Origin: Chitinophaga pinensis
Lineage (GTDB): Bacteria; Bacteroidota; Bacteroidia; Bacteroidales; GCA-2748055
Reading direction: 5' to 3'
Length of the DNA: 35,693 nt
Assembly (NCBI GenBank): GCA_945863035.1
Contig: CAMAZH010000032.1
Location: forward strand, 1-35,693
Shown: positions 16,881-24,833 of the stretch, piece by piece
Position numbering within the stretch: position 1 is the stretch's first letter
Layout of the letters: each line of letters starts with the position of its first letter
Position numbers and translations under genes: made by a program
The notes under the pieces: model-generated
Databases searched by the model: none
Told to the model about the DNA's origin: nothing
Seen by the model: only the letters and a program-made list of their open reading frames with translations

Positions 16881-18320
16881 CTAATCTATAGGTTCAAGGC
16901 GGATAATCATACCGGGCGATTCCAATCCAACGTAGATATAGCCATCAGGGCTGACTTCTACATTTCTCATTCTCCCAATATCATAAAGCAGGGTTTCTTT
17001 ATCTGTGACTTTATTGCCAGTAAGTTCCACCCGCTCGAGGTTTCGGAAGCGGAGGGAACCAATGAGTATATTCCCTTCCCAACCTTTATACTTGTCTCCC
17101 GTTACAAAACAGGTGCCCGAGGGCGCGATGGAGGGCACATAATATGTGGCAGGCTGTTCCATTCCGGCTTTTGCCGTGTCGGTTGTCAGGATGGATCCAT
17201 CATAATTTATCCCAAAACTGATAACGGGCCATCCGTAGTTTTTTCCAGGTATAATGAGATTGAGCTCATCACCACCTTTTGGTCCATGCTCAGTTTCCCA
17301 AAGTTCGTCGGTAAAGGGGCTGATAACCAGTCCCTGCGGATTGCGGTGTCCGTAACTCCAAATGCTTTTTCTTGCCCCGGGAGTATTGTAAAAGGGATTG
17401 TCGGAAGGAATAGTCCCGTCATCGTTTAGACGATGGATTTTTCCGTTATCGGTTGTGAGATCTTGCGAGTTTGAAGATTTTCCGCGCTCTCCCACTCCAA
17501 AAAACATATAGCCTTTGCTGTCGAAGGTAATTTTACAGCCAAAATGGTGGCCGGTTCGTGAGTCGGGAAATGCTTTGAACAAGACCTCTTTGTCGGTGAG
17601 AGTGTTATCTTTCAGCCTGGCTCTCATGATGGCTGTACCCCAACCTTCGGATTGGTTTTCGGAAGGGGAGGTGTACGCAATATAAATCCATCCATTTTTG
17701 GCATAGTCCGGGTGCAACCTTATGTCCATCAGACCTCCCTGCCCAATAGCATGAATGTCGGGTAAGCCTTCGATTTCAGCAAGTAACTTGCCATTCCTGA
17801 AACGTAATAATTTGCCCTCGCGTTCTGTCACCAGTATATCTCCCCCGGGAAGAAAAGCCATTCCCCATGGGACATTAAGCCCGGTGATAATTGTATCAGG
17901 CCTTATTTTCAGCTTTTTAGTGGAATAGTAATCTTTATCGCCCAGACGGTTGAGCTTTTCCTGCCGACCCAGATCGAGGGTCTGATGAATATAATCCGAA
18001 ATTGCCTTGGATTCGGTATCACTCAGGGCATCGCGGTACGAGGGCATTCCAAAATCGGGATAACCGGTACGAATGCTTTGGTTGATGTCATCGGGACTAT
18101 GACCGTATTTCCACTTTCTGGATGTAAACCAGCTTAAATCATCGTAATGGCAACTTGCGCAGAAATTCGCGTAATTTTGTTTAGCACGAATCATTGTGGA
18201 ATCCTCAATTCCAGGGTTTTCCGACAACTTCTTTATGCCCTTTTCGGTTTTGCCGGAGAAATTCGAAAAAGCCATGATAGCAAGAAGTAAAACAGATAAT
18301 CCGATTAAAATATTTTTCAT
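16881..18320 (-). CDS. PQQ-dependent aldose dehydrogenase with N-terminal cytochrome c domain
   Basis: This 479-aa exported protein has an N-terminal signal or anchor (residues 1-22). A monohaem cytochrome c domain (about 40-118) has CASCH at 54-58 and a likely axial Met92 ('GMPSY'). The six-bladed soluble glucose/aldose dehydrogenase domain covers about 140-475. Residues matching the PQQ site of this family are visible: His258/His259 ('TGHHFG'), Arg326-Asn327 ('YGHRNPQ'), and Arg424/Arg426 ('GSLRFRN'). The expected reaction is periplasmic oxidation of aldoses, with electrons passed through the fused haem to a respiratory acceptor. No PQQ synthesis genes lie in the window. A clear promoter precedes it, so it is its own unit. 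Confidence 0.93.
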   Translation of the reverse strand: MKNILIGLSVLLLAIMAFSNFSGKTEKGIKKLSENPGIEDSTMIRAKQNYANFCASCHYDDLSWFTSRKWKYGHSPDDINQSIRTGYPDFGMPSYRDALSDTESKAISDYIHQTLDLGRQEKLNRLGDKDYYSTKKLKIRPDTIITGLNVPWGMAFLPGGDILVTEREGKLLRFRNGKLLAEIEGLPDIHAIGQGGLMDIRLHPDYAKNGWIYIAYTSPSENQSEGWGTAIMRARLKDNTLTDKEVLFKAFPDSRTGHHFGCKITFDSKGYMFFGVGERGKSSNSQDLTTDNGKIHRLNDDGTIPSDNPFYNTPGARKSIWSYGHRNPQGLVISPFTDELWETEHGPKGGDELNLIIPGKNYGWPVISFGINYDGSILTTDTAKAGMEQPATYYVPSIAPSGTCFVTGDKYKGWEGNILIGSLRFRNLERVELTGNKVTDKETLLYDIGRMRNVEVSPDGYIYVGLESPGMIIRLEPID

Positions 18321-18343
18321 CTTTTTTCAATTAGTGTATTATC

Positions 18344-18370
18344 CAAATGTAATAAGCAAATTAAAAGCAA
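18344..18370 (-). promoter_or_regulatory. Promoter of the PQQ dehydrogenase gene
   Basis: The minus strand reads TACATTTG at 18351-18344, identical to the leuC -7 element. A TTG lies 16 bases upstream (18370-18368), slightly shorter than the usual spacing. The expected leader is about 20 nt. Confidence 0.65.
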
Positions 18371-18567
18371 TTTGGTTCAAAAAAGTATTCTTTTTTCTCT
18401 AGTTTCGGGAATTCCTCGGGTCATATGACGTTCAGCAGGTTTTATTGAAAAACGTACCTTAATCGGTAAATCCCAATGCTGAAATTGAATCGTATGCTTA
18501 AAATAAACAATGCGTTACGCTTCGGGATTCCGTTTGTTAAAAGTTCGTGCTGTTTGAAAGCGAATTG

Positions 18568-18603
18568 TTTGTTGCATACTCCTTATAGTTTTAACTAACT
18601 TTG
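18568..18603 (+). promoter_or_regulatory. Promoter of the hemolysin III-family gene
   Basis: TTTGTTG (18568-18574), a 21-bp spacer and TAACTTTG (18596-18603) fit the Bacteroidota -33/-7 consensus well. The expected transcript start is near 18608, about 18 nt before the ATG. Confidence 0.75.
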
Positions 18604-18626
18604 TTCCCCAAATAAAAAACATTCTT

Positions 18627-19286
18627 ATGCCTGAGCCGCGCAAATATAAAAAATCCGAAGAGTCAGCCAATGCCATATCGCACCTTTCGGGGGCATTGCT
18701 TTCGGCAGTGGCTTTGGTAGTAATGATAATTTTCTCCGCGCTCAGGGGAAATGCATGGCATATTGTTACCACTTCTATTTATGGAGCAACACTCGTCTTG
18801 CTTTATTTTTCCTCGGGTATGGCTCATGCGCTAAGGGAAGGAAAAGCAAAAAAGATGTTTTTTATCTTTGACAAAATATCCATATTCCTGCTGATTGCCG
18901 GAACCTATACGCCACTGTCACTAGTTGTGTTACACGGCTCCATGGGATGGGTGATTTTCGGGTTGGAGTGGGGAATGGCACTGGCTGGAATTTTCATGAC
19001 GTTTACCCCGGTAGGGAAGTCAAAGAAAAGGGTGAACTATTATTTTGTGGCCTTGTATGTTGCTATGGGATGGCTCATGCTCATTGCTATTGTGCCGATT
19101 TACAATTCCCTTCCAACATCCGGATTCCTCTGGCTGATAGCAGGTGGTTTGTTCTATTCTTTCGGGATTTTGTTTTATGCCAAAGCCCAATTTCTCTACC
19201 ATCACCTGGTATGGCATCTGTTTGTGATAGCGGGAAGTTTGGCGCACTTCATCGTGATTTTCAATTACGTGATTCCTTCCCGGTAG
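18627..19286 (+). CDS. Hemolysin III / PAQR-family membrane protein
   Basis: This 219-aa protein has seven predicted membrane helices. The family's conserved polar positions are present: Asn15 and Ser18-His19 near the start, Ser63...His67, Asp82 in 'FDKISIF', and the C-terminal 'HHLVWHLF' (His193, His197) with Ser204/His207. In PAQR proteins, His and Asp of this set bind zinc. Despite the name, most bacterial members have no shown haemolytic activity; roles in membrane fluidity or lipid sensing are proposed for the wider family. It has its own promoter. Its 3' end abuts the decayed M28 peptidase remnant on the other strand. Confidence 0.93.
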   Translation: MPEPRKYKKSEESANAISHLSGALLSAVALVVMIIFSALRGNAWHIVTTSIYGATLVLLYFSSGMAHALREGKAKKMFFIFDKISIFLLIAGTYTPLSLVVLHGSMGWVIFGLEWGMALAGIFMTFTPVGKSKKRVNYYFVALYVAMGWLMLIAIVPIYNSLPTSGFLWLIAGGLFYSFGILFYAKAQFLYHHLVWHLFVIAGSLAHFIVIFNYVIPSR

Positions 19287-19512
19287 ACTTTGTTTTTAGC
19301 GGCTGCCTGCGATATACAGCTGTTCCGGTTCCCCTTCCTTCAAGCGAGTCATTTGCCAAAACTTCCAAATACTCAATAAAACGTAACGGGGTTATCGAGT
19401 TGGCCAGATTTACTGCTTCGTCGGGGCTGTATTGTGAATTTGCGTTGAAGGCTAAAATTGTCAACGTAAGGCAAATGCAAGTAATTTCTTTTATAAAATA
19501 CGGATTGGGTTT
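19261..19512 (-). pseudogene. 5' remnant of an M28-family aminopeptidase gene
   Basis: The minus-strand frame after the stop at 19515-19513 reads a signal-peptide-like segment ('TCICLTLTILAFNANSQ') followed by 'SITPLRFIEYLEVLANDSLEGRGTGTA'-like sequence, split here as 'RFIEYLEVLANDSLEG' and 'RGTGTA'. This is the N-terminal pattern of exported M28 metallopeptidases ('LASDxxEGRxTGT'). No ATG opens the frame, and homology stops after about 65 codons, before any zinc ligand. The rest of the frame runs into the opposite-strand hemolysin III gene. An exact TAnnTTTG element survives at 19517-19524. It is best read as a gene truncated by deletion or rearrangement. Confidence 0.7.
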
Positions 19513-19516
19513 TTAA

Positions 19517-19524
19517 CAAAAGTA
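19517..19524 (-). promoter_or_regulatory. Relic -7 promoter element of the M28 remnant
   Basis: The minus strand reads TACTTTTG, matching TAnnTTTG, immediately upstream of the remnant. I see no TTG at the normal -33 distance, so activity is uncertain. Confidence 0.4.
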
Positions 19525-19627
19525 AAAAACCAAGGCCGAATTCTCCCCATAATGCAACAAGATTTCAGAGATGTATTTCCTTATCGAAAATCAACTCATA
19601 ATCCCCGTCCTTTGACTATACCGTTAA

Positions 19628-19903
19628 TTATTCCTTTTTTCTGGGGTTTTTCAAGGTTTCAATTTCACTGTCCTTATCCTTAATGGTTTGCTCAAGCTTG
19701 GCTTTTTCCATGAAAAGGGTGTCGATATGTTTTTTTAGTTCAACTTTCTCTCCTTCGAGAAAAAGAATTCTCTTGGTGTACACCGATTTGTAAAAAAAGT
19801 AGGCGGTGAGATAGCCGATGATTCCGGCAACAACAAGGATCAGGAGGATTTCGAGGATTGCACCGGTTCGGGTTTGCTGAAGAATTATGATTAATGGATT
19901 CAT
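19628..19903 (-). CDS. Small membrane-anchored coiled-coil protein
   Basis: This 91-aa protein has one strong membrane helix (about 14-38, 'AILEILLILVVAGIIGYL'). A charged coiled-coil follows (about 48-86) with heptad-like Leu/Glu/Lys spacing ('EKVELKKHIDTLFMEKAKLEQ'), ending in a basic tail. No catalytic motif. It begins 5 bp after the stop of the OmpA-domain gene, so the two are certainly co-transcribed and probably act together at the cell envelope. The family is unnamed to me. Confidence 0.8.
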   Translation of the reverse strand: MNPLIIILQQTRTGAILEILLILVVAGIIGYLTAYFFYKSVYTKRILFLEGEKVELKKHIDTLFMEKAKLEQTIKDKDSEIETLKNPRKKE

Positions 19904-19908
19904 GGTTT

Positions 19909-20415
19909 TTATTTTAAAGTTATTTCTGCTCTGCGGTTTTTTGCCCTCCCTTCGTCGGAAGTGTTTTCTGCTACCGGTTCATTTTCCCCTTTACTAAATG
20001 TTGTTATTTTTTCGGGGGATATGCTTTTGCCGGTAAGATACTTCATTGCGCTTTCGGCCCTGTCTGTCCCGAGCTTCTGGTTGTAAGCGTCGGTACCTTT
20101 GTTGTCGGTATGACCGCTTATATTCAGGCCTGCATCAGGATGTTTTTCAATCCATTCCTTGAAAAGCGATGACTTTTGATCAGACTGTGCTGAAGGAAGC
20201 ACTTCTGATTTGTCGAAGTCAAAATACAGAATCAGGGTTTCTGGTTTGGGGATTTCCACTTCCTGCGGTGGCAAGGGCTCGCTGGAGAGGGTGTCGACCG
20301 CGATCGCAGTTTCTTCAATTTTTCCACAATAGGGCTTAATATAGCAGACATAATACCAACTTGCCAAAAATGCCCAGAGCAGAAAAACAAGACTTCCGGT
20401 TATCAGAATTCTCAT
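19909..20415 (-). CDS. OmpA-family peptidoglycan-binding protein with N-terminal membrane anchor
   Basis: This 168-aa protein has an N-terminal hydrophobic helix (about 3-25) not followed by a clear cleavage site, so it is probably an inner-membrane anchor. A short Pro-rich linker (about 45-58) leads to an OmpA C-terminal domain (about 60-168). The domain shows 'LYFDFDKSEVLP', the diaminopimelate-binding signature 'ISGHTDNKGT' with 'YNQKLGTDRAES', and the final 'RAKNRRAEI' with its conserved Arg. It should bind peptidoglycan in the periplasm. It is paired with the 91-aa coiled-coil protein 5 bp downstream. Confidence 0.92.
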   Translation of the reverse strand: MRILITGSLVFLLWAFLASWYYVCYIKPYCGKIEETAIAVDTLSSEPLPPQEVEIPKPETLILYFDFDKSEVLPSAQSDQKSSLFKEWIEKHPDAGLNISGHTDNKGTDAYNQKLGTDRAESAMKYLTGKSISPEKITTFSKGENEPVAENTSDEGRAKNRRAEITLK

Positions 20416-20501
20416 TGTTTTGGTTTTTAGGTTTTTTCAGGATTCCTCTCACAAGTTATAACAATACTCAATGCGATTCAAGTAAAAAAAAGTGTTGTTA
20501 A

Positions 20502-20819
20502 TCAGAGAAATTCAGAGCCTTTCCGTGCTGGACTATTCCTTATGGGAATGTGACTCAAATTACTGTTGGGTATGTCGTATTCTTTTTCTGTATACGCTAA
20601 TGAATTCTTCTTTTTAATAAAAAATTTTACTGGATCCAAATAGTAAGCAGTGTTTTGTTTGAACTCTTCTCCCTGAATTCTGTTCCAAATAAATGAATCA
20701 GATAAGAAACCTGGTTTGCATTTTAATTTAGATTTAGAATAAACTTCATCGAGGGAACTGTAAATGATGTTATTTTTTTTAAAGAAGATATCACAATAGT
20801 TCGTTAATGTTTTTTTCAC
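20502..20819 (-). CDS. Doubtful small hypothetical protein
   Basis: The frame is open from 20846 but has no ATG at all. A GTG at 20819 gives 105 aa starting V-K-K-T-L-T-N-Y. The protein is rich in Lys, Asn, Ser and Phe, with no signal peptide, membrane helix or motif I recognise. The extended frame would start inside an 18-bp palindrome. It may be a real orphan gene, a degraded gene or a chance frame in AT-rich DNA. Confidence 0.35.
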   Translation of the reverse strand: MKKTLTNYCDIFFKKNNIIYSSLDEVYSKSKLKCKPGFLSDSFIWNRIQGEEFKQNTAYYLDPVKFFIKKKNSLAYTEKEYDIPNSNLSHIPIRNSPARKGSEFL

Positions 20820-20823
20820 GCAA

Positions 20824-20841
20824 ACCCGATAGCTATCGGGT
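20824..20841. repeat. Perfect 18-bp palindrome ACCCGATAGCTATCGGGT
   Basis: The sequence is identical on both strands over 18 bases. Palindromes with this CCCGATAGCTATCGGG core are, to my knowledge, common between genes of many Bacteroidota. It lies between the doubtful ORF and the divergent cytochrome operon. Confidence 0.8.
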
Positions 20842-20963
20842 CGCAAAGTACTGACTGTTAATATTTATGAATTCTTCATGATGATTTTTAAAAAGCTGAT
20901 AATCAATATTCTATAATAGTTTAACGAAGTGTTGATATCAGATACTTTACTTAAAAGAATTTT

Positions 20964-21332
20964 ATGAGTAGAATATTTTATCTCTTAATCGCGCTGAGCA
21001 TACTTATTCCTTCATGTGTTTATGAGAGTGAAGAAAGTCTTTATCCTGGTATTGCTGTTTGCGATACCGTTAATGTCACTTTTTCCGGCATAATTTCGCC
21101 CATGCTTTCCAGTAATTGTCTGTCGTGCCATAGCAATGCAAAGGCCAATATTTCCGGAAGCGGAATAATTCTGGAAGGATATTCGAATGTTCTTATTATG
21201 CAGGATGCGATTCGGAATACAATCCGTCACAATGCCAGCTACTCACCTATGCCCAAAGATGCTCCAAAACTAAAGGATTGCCAGATCCGGCAGTTCGAAA
21301 TATGGGTCGACTCGGGTTCTCCTGATAATTAG
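20964..21332 (+). CDS. c-type cytochrome lipoprotein
   Basis: This 122-aa protein has a lipoprotein signal peptide (lipobox LIPSC, Cys18). It has one haem-binding motif, CLSCH (52-56), after 'FSGIISPMLSSN', the layout of the small cytochrome domains found in Bacteroidota and Planctomycetes. Met96 ('SPMPKDAP') could be the second haem ligand. The ending 'LKDCQIRQFEIWVDSG' is the typical closing helix. It should sit on a periplasm-facing or surface membrane and pass electrons. It is the first of four plus-strand genes with a DUF5777 barrel, YceI and an OB-fold protein. Confidence 0.88.
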   Translation: MSRIFYLLIALSILIPSCVYESEESLYPGIAVCDTVNVTFSGIISPMLSSNCLSCHSNAKANISGSGIILEGYSNVLIMQDAIRNTIRHNASYSPMPKDAPKLKDCQIRQFEIWVDSGSPDN

Positions 21333-21378
21333 CAGGGAAGAGTGAGAGATAAGAAGCTTCTTAAAAATCATTATTGTT

Positions 21379-22287
21379 ATGAATAAACAATTTTCAGCCC
21401 TCCTTACAGCAGTATTTCTTATGCTCCCCGTTTCGGCGCTTTCGCAAGATGATCTGATGAAGATGCTAAACGAAAATGCAGAATCGGTAACTAATTACAC
21501 AACCGCAACATTTAAATCAACTCATGTGGTGAACGGGCAGTCCATTGAGAGAATGCAGGAGAAACAGTTGGATTTCAGGATTTCCCACCGCTTTGGGCGG
21601 ATAAACACTGGGGGATATGAGCTTTGGGGACTTGATCAGGCCAACATTCACTTTAGCCTCGAATATGGCTTAACCGATTGGCTAATGCTCGGTGCTGGCA
21701 GGGGAACCTATGAAAAGACTTATGACGGGTTTACAAAACTAAGCATCTTGCGGCAATCATCTGGCGCAGTGAATATGCCAGTTTCACTTTCTGTTTTTAG
21801 TTCGGTGGCTCTTAACTCATTAAAATTTCCCGATCCGGAACGTAACGACGACCTTGCTTCTCGTTTGTCGTATTCTTACCAAATCCTTCTGGGCAGGAAA
21901 TTCGGTCCGCGCTTTTCCGCCCAGATCAGCCCAACCCTCGTCCATCGAAATCTTGTGCTTACCGAACTTGATCCAAACGACACCTACGCCTTGGGATTGG
22001 GTGGAAGGCTAAAACTATCTTCCCGAGTAAGTCTTAATGCCGAATATTACCATGTTGTCAACCCGGAAAACAATCCCGGCTCACCGGTTTACAACCCGCT
22101 GGCTGTCGGATTTGATATTGAAACCGGTGGGCACGTCTTCCAGCTGATGATGACCAATTCCCTCGCTATGATCGAAAAAGGATTTATTACTGAAACAACA
22201 GGTCAATGGGGGAAAGGCGATATTCATTTTGGATTTAATATCTCCAGAGTTTTCAATTTAAAAAAGCCGCAGTTAAAAGTGGAGTGA
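21379..22287 (+). CDS. DUF5777-family outer-membrane beta-barrel protein
   Basis: This 302-aa protein has a signal peptide (cleavage after 'VSALSQ'). The mature part reads 'ATFKSTHVVNGQSIE' then 'LDFRISHRFGRIN', a pattern typical of DUF5777 barrels. The rest has repeated amphipathic strands with 'YGLTDWLMLGAGRG' and 'GLGGRLKLSSRVSLNAEYY'. The protein binds no visible cofactor. DUF5777 proteins often accompany small cytochrome lipoproteins and YceI proteins in Bacteroidota, as here (46 bp after the cytochrome gene). Function unknown; a role as an outer-membrane pore or scaffold is inference. Confidence 0.87.
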   Translation: MNKQFSALLTAVFLMLPVSALSQDDLMKMLNENAESVTNYTTATFKSTHVVNGQSIERMQEKQLDFRISHRFGRINTGGYELWGLDQANIHFSLEYGLTDWLMLGAGRGTYEKTYDGFTKLSILRQSSGAVNMPVSLSVFSSVALNSLKFPDPERNDDLASRLSYSYQILLGRKFGPRFSAQISPTLVHRNLVLTELDPNDTYALGLGGRLKLSSRVSLNAEYYHVVNPENNPGSPVYNPLAVGFDIETGGHVFQLMMTNSLAMIEKGFITETTGQWGKGDIHFGFNISRVFNLKKPQLKVE

Positions 22288-22423
22288 ACCTTCGGGACTG
22301 AATAATGTTATTTGAATTGATGCAGAGATGGAAGCAGAGAGACCACCCATAATCGGCGAGAATTATTTCCCAATGTGATTAATCGATCGTTATAAATGAT
22401 GAATAGCTAAAAAAAATGAAATC

Positions 22424-22972
22424 ATGAAAAATCTTCTTTTGATTTTCGGAACTTTACTCATCGGACTTACCTTAAATGCCCAGAAATATTCTTCAAAAAA
22501 CGGGTTTGTAGGTTTTTATTCCCATACCCCAGTTGAAGACATAAAAGCCGATAACAACCAAGTTGCAAGCATTATTGACATATCCACCGGTGATCTGGTT
22601 TTTCAGATTCTTATCAAATCCTTTCATTTCGACAAAGCGCTTATGGAGGAACATTTCAACGAGAATTATATGGAGTCTGAAAAGTATCCTAAATCCACTT
22701 TTAAAGGAAAAATCTCAAACATTTCCGAAATGAATTTCGCTAAGCCGGGTTTATATCCAGCCCATGTTGTGGGGGAAATGAGCATGCACGGAGTTACCAA
22801 TCCATTTGAAACTTCCGGCTTTATTGAAGTTATTCCTGACGGACTTGTAGCTACCTCCAAGTTCATTGTAAAACCTGAGGATTACGGAATAAAGATTCCG
22901 GGATTGGTGAGAAATAAAATTGCCAATGAAATCGAAGTTACAGTAAACATAAAATACTCAATTACCAATTAA
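22424..22972 (+). CDS. YceI-family periplasmic lipid-binding protein
   Basis: This 182-aa exported protein (signal peptide ending 'GLTLNAQ') has the YceI lipocalin-like fold pattern: 'GFVGFYSHTPVEDIKADN', 'FDKALMEEHFNENYMESEKYPKSTF' (given here in parts 'FDKALMEEHF' and 'MESEKYPKSTF'), 'GEMSMHGVT' and the final strand 'EIEVTVNIKY'. YceI proteins bind isoprenoid-type lipids such as polyprenols or quinones. Beside a cytochrome lipoprotein, a quinone-related role is attractive but unproved. It is 136 bp after the DUF5777 gene and 15 bp before the OB-fold gene. Confidence 0.93.
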   Translation: MKNLLLIFGTLLIGLTLNAQKYSSKNGFVGFYSHTPVEDIKADNNQVASIIDISTGDLVFQILIKSFHFDKALMEEHFNENYMESEKYPKSTFKGKISNISEMNFAKPGLYPAHVVGEMSMHGVTNPFETSGFIEVIPDGLVATSKFIVKPEDYGIKIPGLVRNKIANEIEVTVNIKYSITN

Positions 22973-22987
22973 TTAATCTATACCCAT

Positions 22988-23437
22988 ATGGCTTGTCCGA
23001 CATTTACAAAGTCCCCCTGGTTCCGGTCTTTAGCTTTAATTGTGTTCCTTGCTGTTGCGATTTCTGTTTTTTATGCCGTGTTACAGTTTAATAAGAAACA
23101 TGCCGACCTGGGCAGCGCTAAGCCTGAATATTCTCTAAAAGCATCGGAACTTTTTGCTGAATTTGAAACCGATGAGGTGTCAGCCACATCAAAATATGCC
23201 GGAAAAGTTTTGGAACTTACCGGGAGAATTGCACAGGTGGAATTCAGTTCCGCTGACAGCACGCTTAGCATTGTGCTTAAGGACGATGATCAGTTGTCTG
23301 GTGTTATCTGCACTTTTCCAGGGAAAAACAGAAAGTCAGCCCACGACTTTGATCCCGGAAGCCAAATAAGGATTCGTGGCGAATTTTCAGGAATGCTGAT
23401 GGATGTTCTTTTGAACAATTGTGTTATTGTAGAATAA
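22988..23437 (+). CDS. Membrane-anchored OB-fold (tRNA_anti-like) protein
   Basis: This 149-aa protein has one N-terminal membrane helix (about 12-32). A short linker is followed by 'SLKASELFAEFETDEVSA' and an OB-fold-like domain (about 68-148) with 'YAGKVLELTGRIAQVE', 'STLSIVLKDD' and 'SQIRIRGEFSGMLMDVLLNNC'. This matches the tRNA_anti-like putative lipoprotein/membrane proteins of Bacteroidota, which have no established nucleic-acid function. It is 15 bp after the YceI gene and is the last gene of the cytochrome-DUF5777-YceI run. Confidence 0.82.
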   Translation: MACPTFTKSPWFRSLALIVFLAVAISVFYAVLQFNKKHADLGSAKPEYSLKASELFAEFETDEVSATSKYAGKVLELTGRIAQVEFSSADSTLSIVLKDDDQLSGVICTFPGKNRKSAHDFDPGSQIRIRGEFSGMLMDVLLNNCVIVE

Positions 23438-23480
23438 GGCATACTCAGCTCTCTTTGCCTAATACTCTTTTTGTGATTCC

Positions 23481-24833
23481 TTAAAAGGTCATCGTAAAAG
23501 TTGTCTCCACATCGGGTTCAGACTGAGCCGTTATGGTGCCGCCATGGAGTTTTAGGATTTGTCGGGATAAGCTAAGCCCAATGCCCGAACCTGAGGGTTT
23601 TGTGGTGAAAAACGGAATAAAAACCTTATCCAAAACATCTTTAAGAATCCCGACTCCGTTATCGTAAACCTGAATCGTGGGTCTTCCTCTTTTATTCAGG
23701 TAAGCGCGTAATTCGATCCTTGCGTTTTCTCTTCCTTCGAGAGCATGAACGGAATTTTTGATCAGGTTGATAAGTACTTGCTCGATGAGTTGCTCGTCCA
23801 TGGATATCTCGAGACTTACAGGCTCCAGTGTGGTAACAAGTTGAATTTTCTGCTCATCGAAATCCTTTTCCATTAGTCTCGAAATGTTATTGAAAAGTTC
23901 CGATACCAAAGTGATTCTGAAATTTGGTTTTGGAATGCGCGTAAGGTTCCGATAGGTGTTTACGAAATGCAACAGGCCATTGCTGCGTTTGTTAATCGTC
24001 TGCAGAGCCTGCTGAATTTCCATAAGGGTTTCGTGATCCATAACCGCATTCTCAGCTCTTGCCTTGTTGAAATCTTTAAGCATCGTCTCTAATGTGGCCG
24101 ACAAACTGGCAATTGGGGTTATGGAGTTCATGATCTCATGGGTCAATACGCGGATAAGCTTTTGCCATGCTTCCGTTTCCTGCTCTTCCAACACATTTTG
24201 GATGTTTTTGATGGTAGCCAGAATGATAATTTTGTTTTTAATCTTAAACTCGGTCGCATTTATGGCCAATTGCAGAAGGTCGTCCTCATCCTGCACTTTT
24301 ACAAGTTTGTTTTCGCCGGGCTTAATGTTCAAGAGCGTTTGCTCGAGGTCTTTGCTTAGAGAAGCCAGGGCGCTGATATTCTTTACCGATCCCAGCTGAA
24401 AAAGCTTTTTGGCCGACTTGTTGATCATTTCGATCGTTCCGTCGAGCTGGTAGGCAATGATGCTCACATCGATATTCTGAACTATGCTTTGCAGATAATG
24501 AAAATGCTCCTCTTTCTCTGATCTCACTTTTTGGAAATCGCTTATAACATCGTTAAACGCTTTGTTCAACTCATTAAACGAGGAACCCATCCCCTCGATC
24601 TGAAAGGAGCGGGTAAACTCCGAAAAACGTATGGATTCGAGAAAACTTGCAAGATCGCGGTTTGTCTTGTCGACATACCGGTAAAGGGAATAGATCTGCA
24701 AAACAATTAGAAGAAACAGCAGGGCAGGAGTGATATGTGCTTGCCTGTCTATAAAATAGAAAAACAGGAAAACGGTCAGGGCAAATAGTGCAATCCTGAC
24801 AATCAGGTTGAATCTGAAGTTTCTATAGACCAT
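23481..24833 (-). CDS. NtrY-like sensor histidine kinase
   Basis: This 450-aa kinase has two membrane helices close together (about 10-50) with almost no periplasmic loop, a HAMP/linker region, a PAS-like domain (about 110-210), a HisKA domain with intact H-box 'LTHEIMNSITPI' (His232) and a complete GHKL ATPase (N-box Asn360 in 'NLIKNSVHAL', G1 'DNGVG', G2 'GSGIGLSLSRQ'). It should phosphorylate the NtrC-type regulator encoded just upstream; the two genes overlap by 11 bp. The short loop suggests sensing of membrane or cytoplasmic signals. It contrasts with the two degenerate kinases at 7.5-11.2 kb. Confidence 0.95.
   Translation of the reverse strand: MVYRNFRFNLIVRIALFALTVFLFFYFIDRQAHITPALLFLLIVLQIYSLYRYVDKTNRDLASFLESIRFSEFTRSFQIEGMGSSFNELNKAFNDVISDFQKVRSEKEEHFHYLQSIVQNIDVSIIAYQLDGTIEMINKSAKKLFQLGSVKNISALASLSKDLEQTLLNIKPGENKLVKVQDEDDLLQLAINATEFKIKNKIIILATIKNIQNVLEEQETEAWQKLIRVLTHEIMNSITPIASLSATLETMLKDFNKARAENAVMDHETLMEIQQALQTINKRSNGLLHFVNTYRNLTRIPKPNFRITLVSELFNNISRLMEKDFDEQKIQLVTTLEPVSLEISMDEQLIEQVLINLIKNSVHALEGRENARIELRAYLNKRGRPTIQVYDNGVGILKDVLDKVFIPFFTTKPSGSGIGLSLSRQILKLHGGTITAQSEPDVETTFTMTF

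Larger units (their letters stand above)
18321..18626. other. Divergent intergenic region with two promoters
   Basis: This 306-bp spacer holds the minus-strand promoter of the PQQ dehydrogenase near 18344-18370 and the plus-strand promoter of the hemolysin III-family gene at 18568-18603. I see no gene or RNA in the 200 bp between them. Confidence 0.6.

Noticed and set aside
18947..19516. Plus-strand 189-codon frame overlapping the hemolysin III gene
   Set aside because: It is a shifted frame of the seven-helix protein running on into the M28 remnant; its sequence has no membrane pattern or family features.
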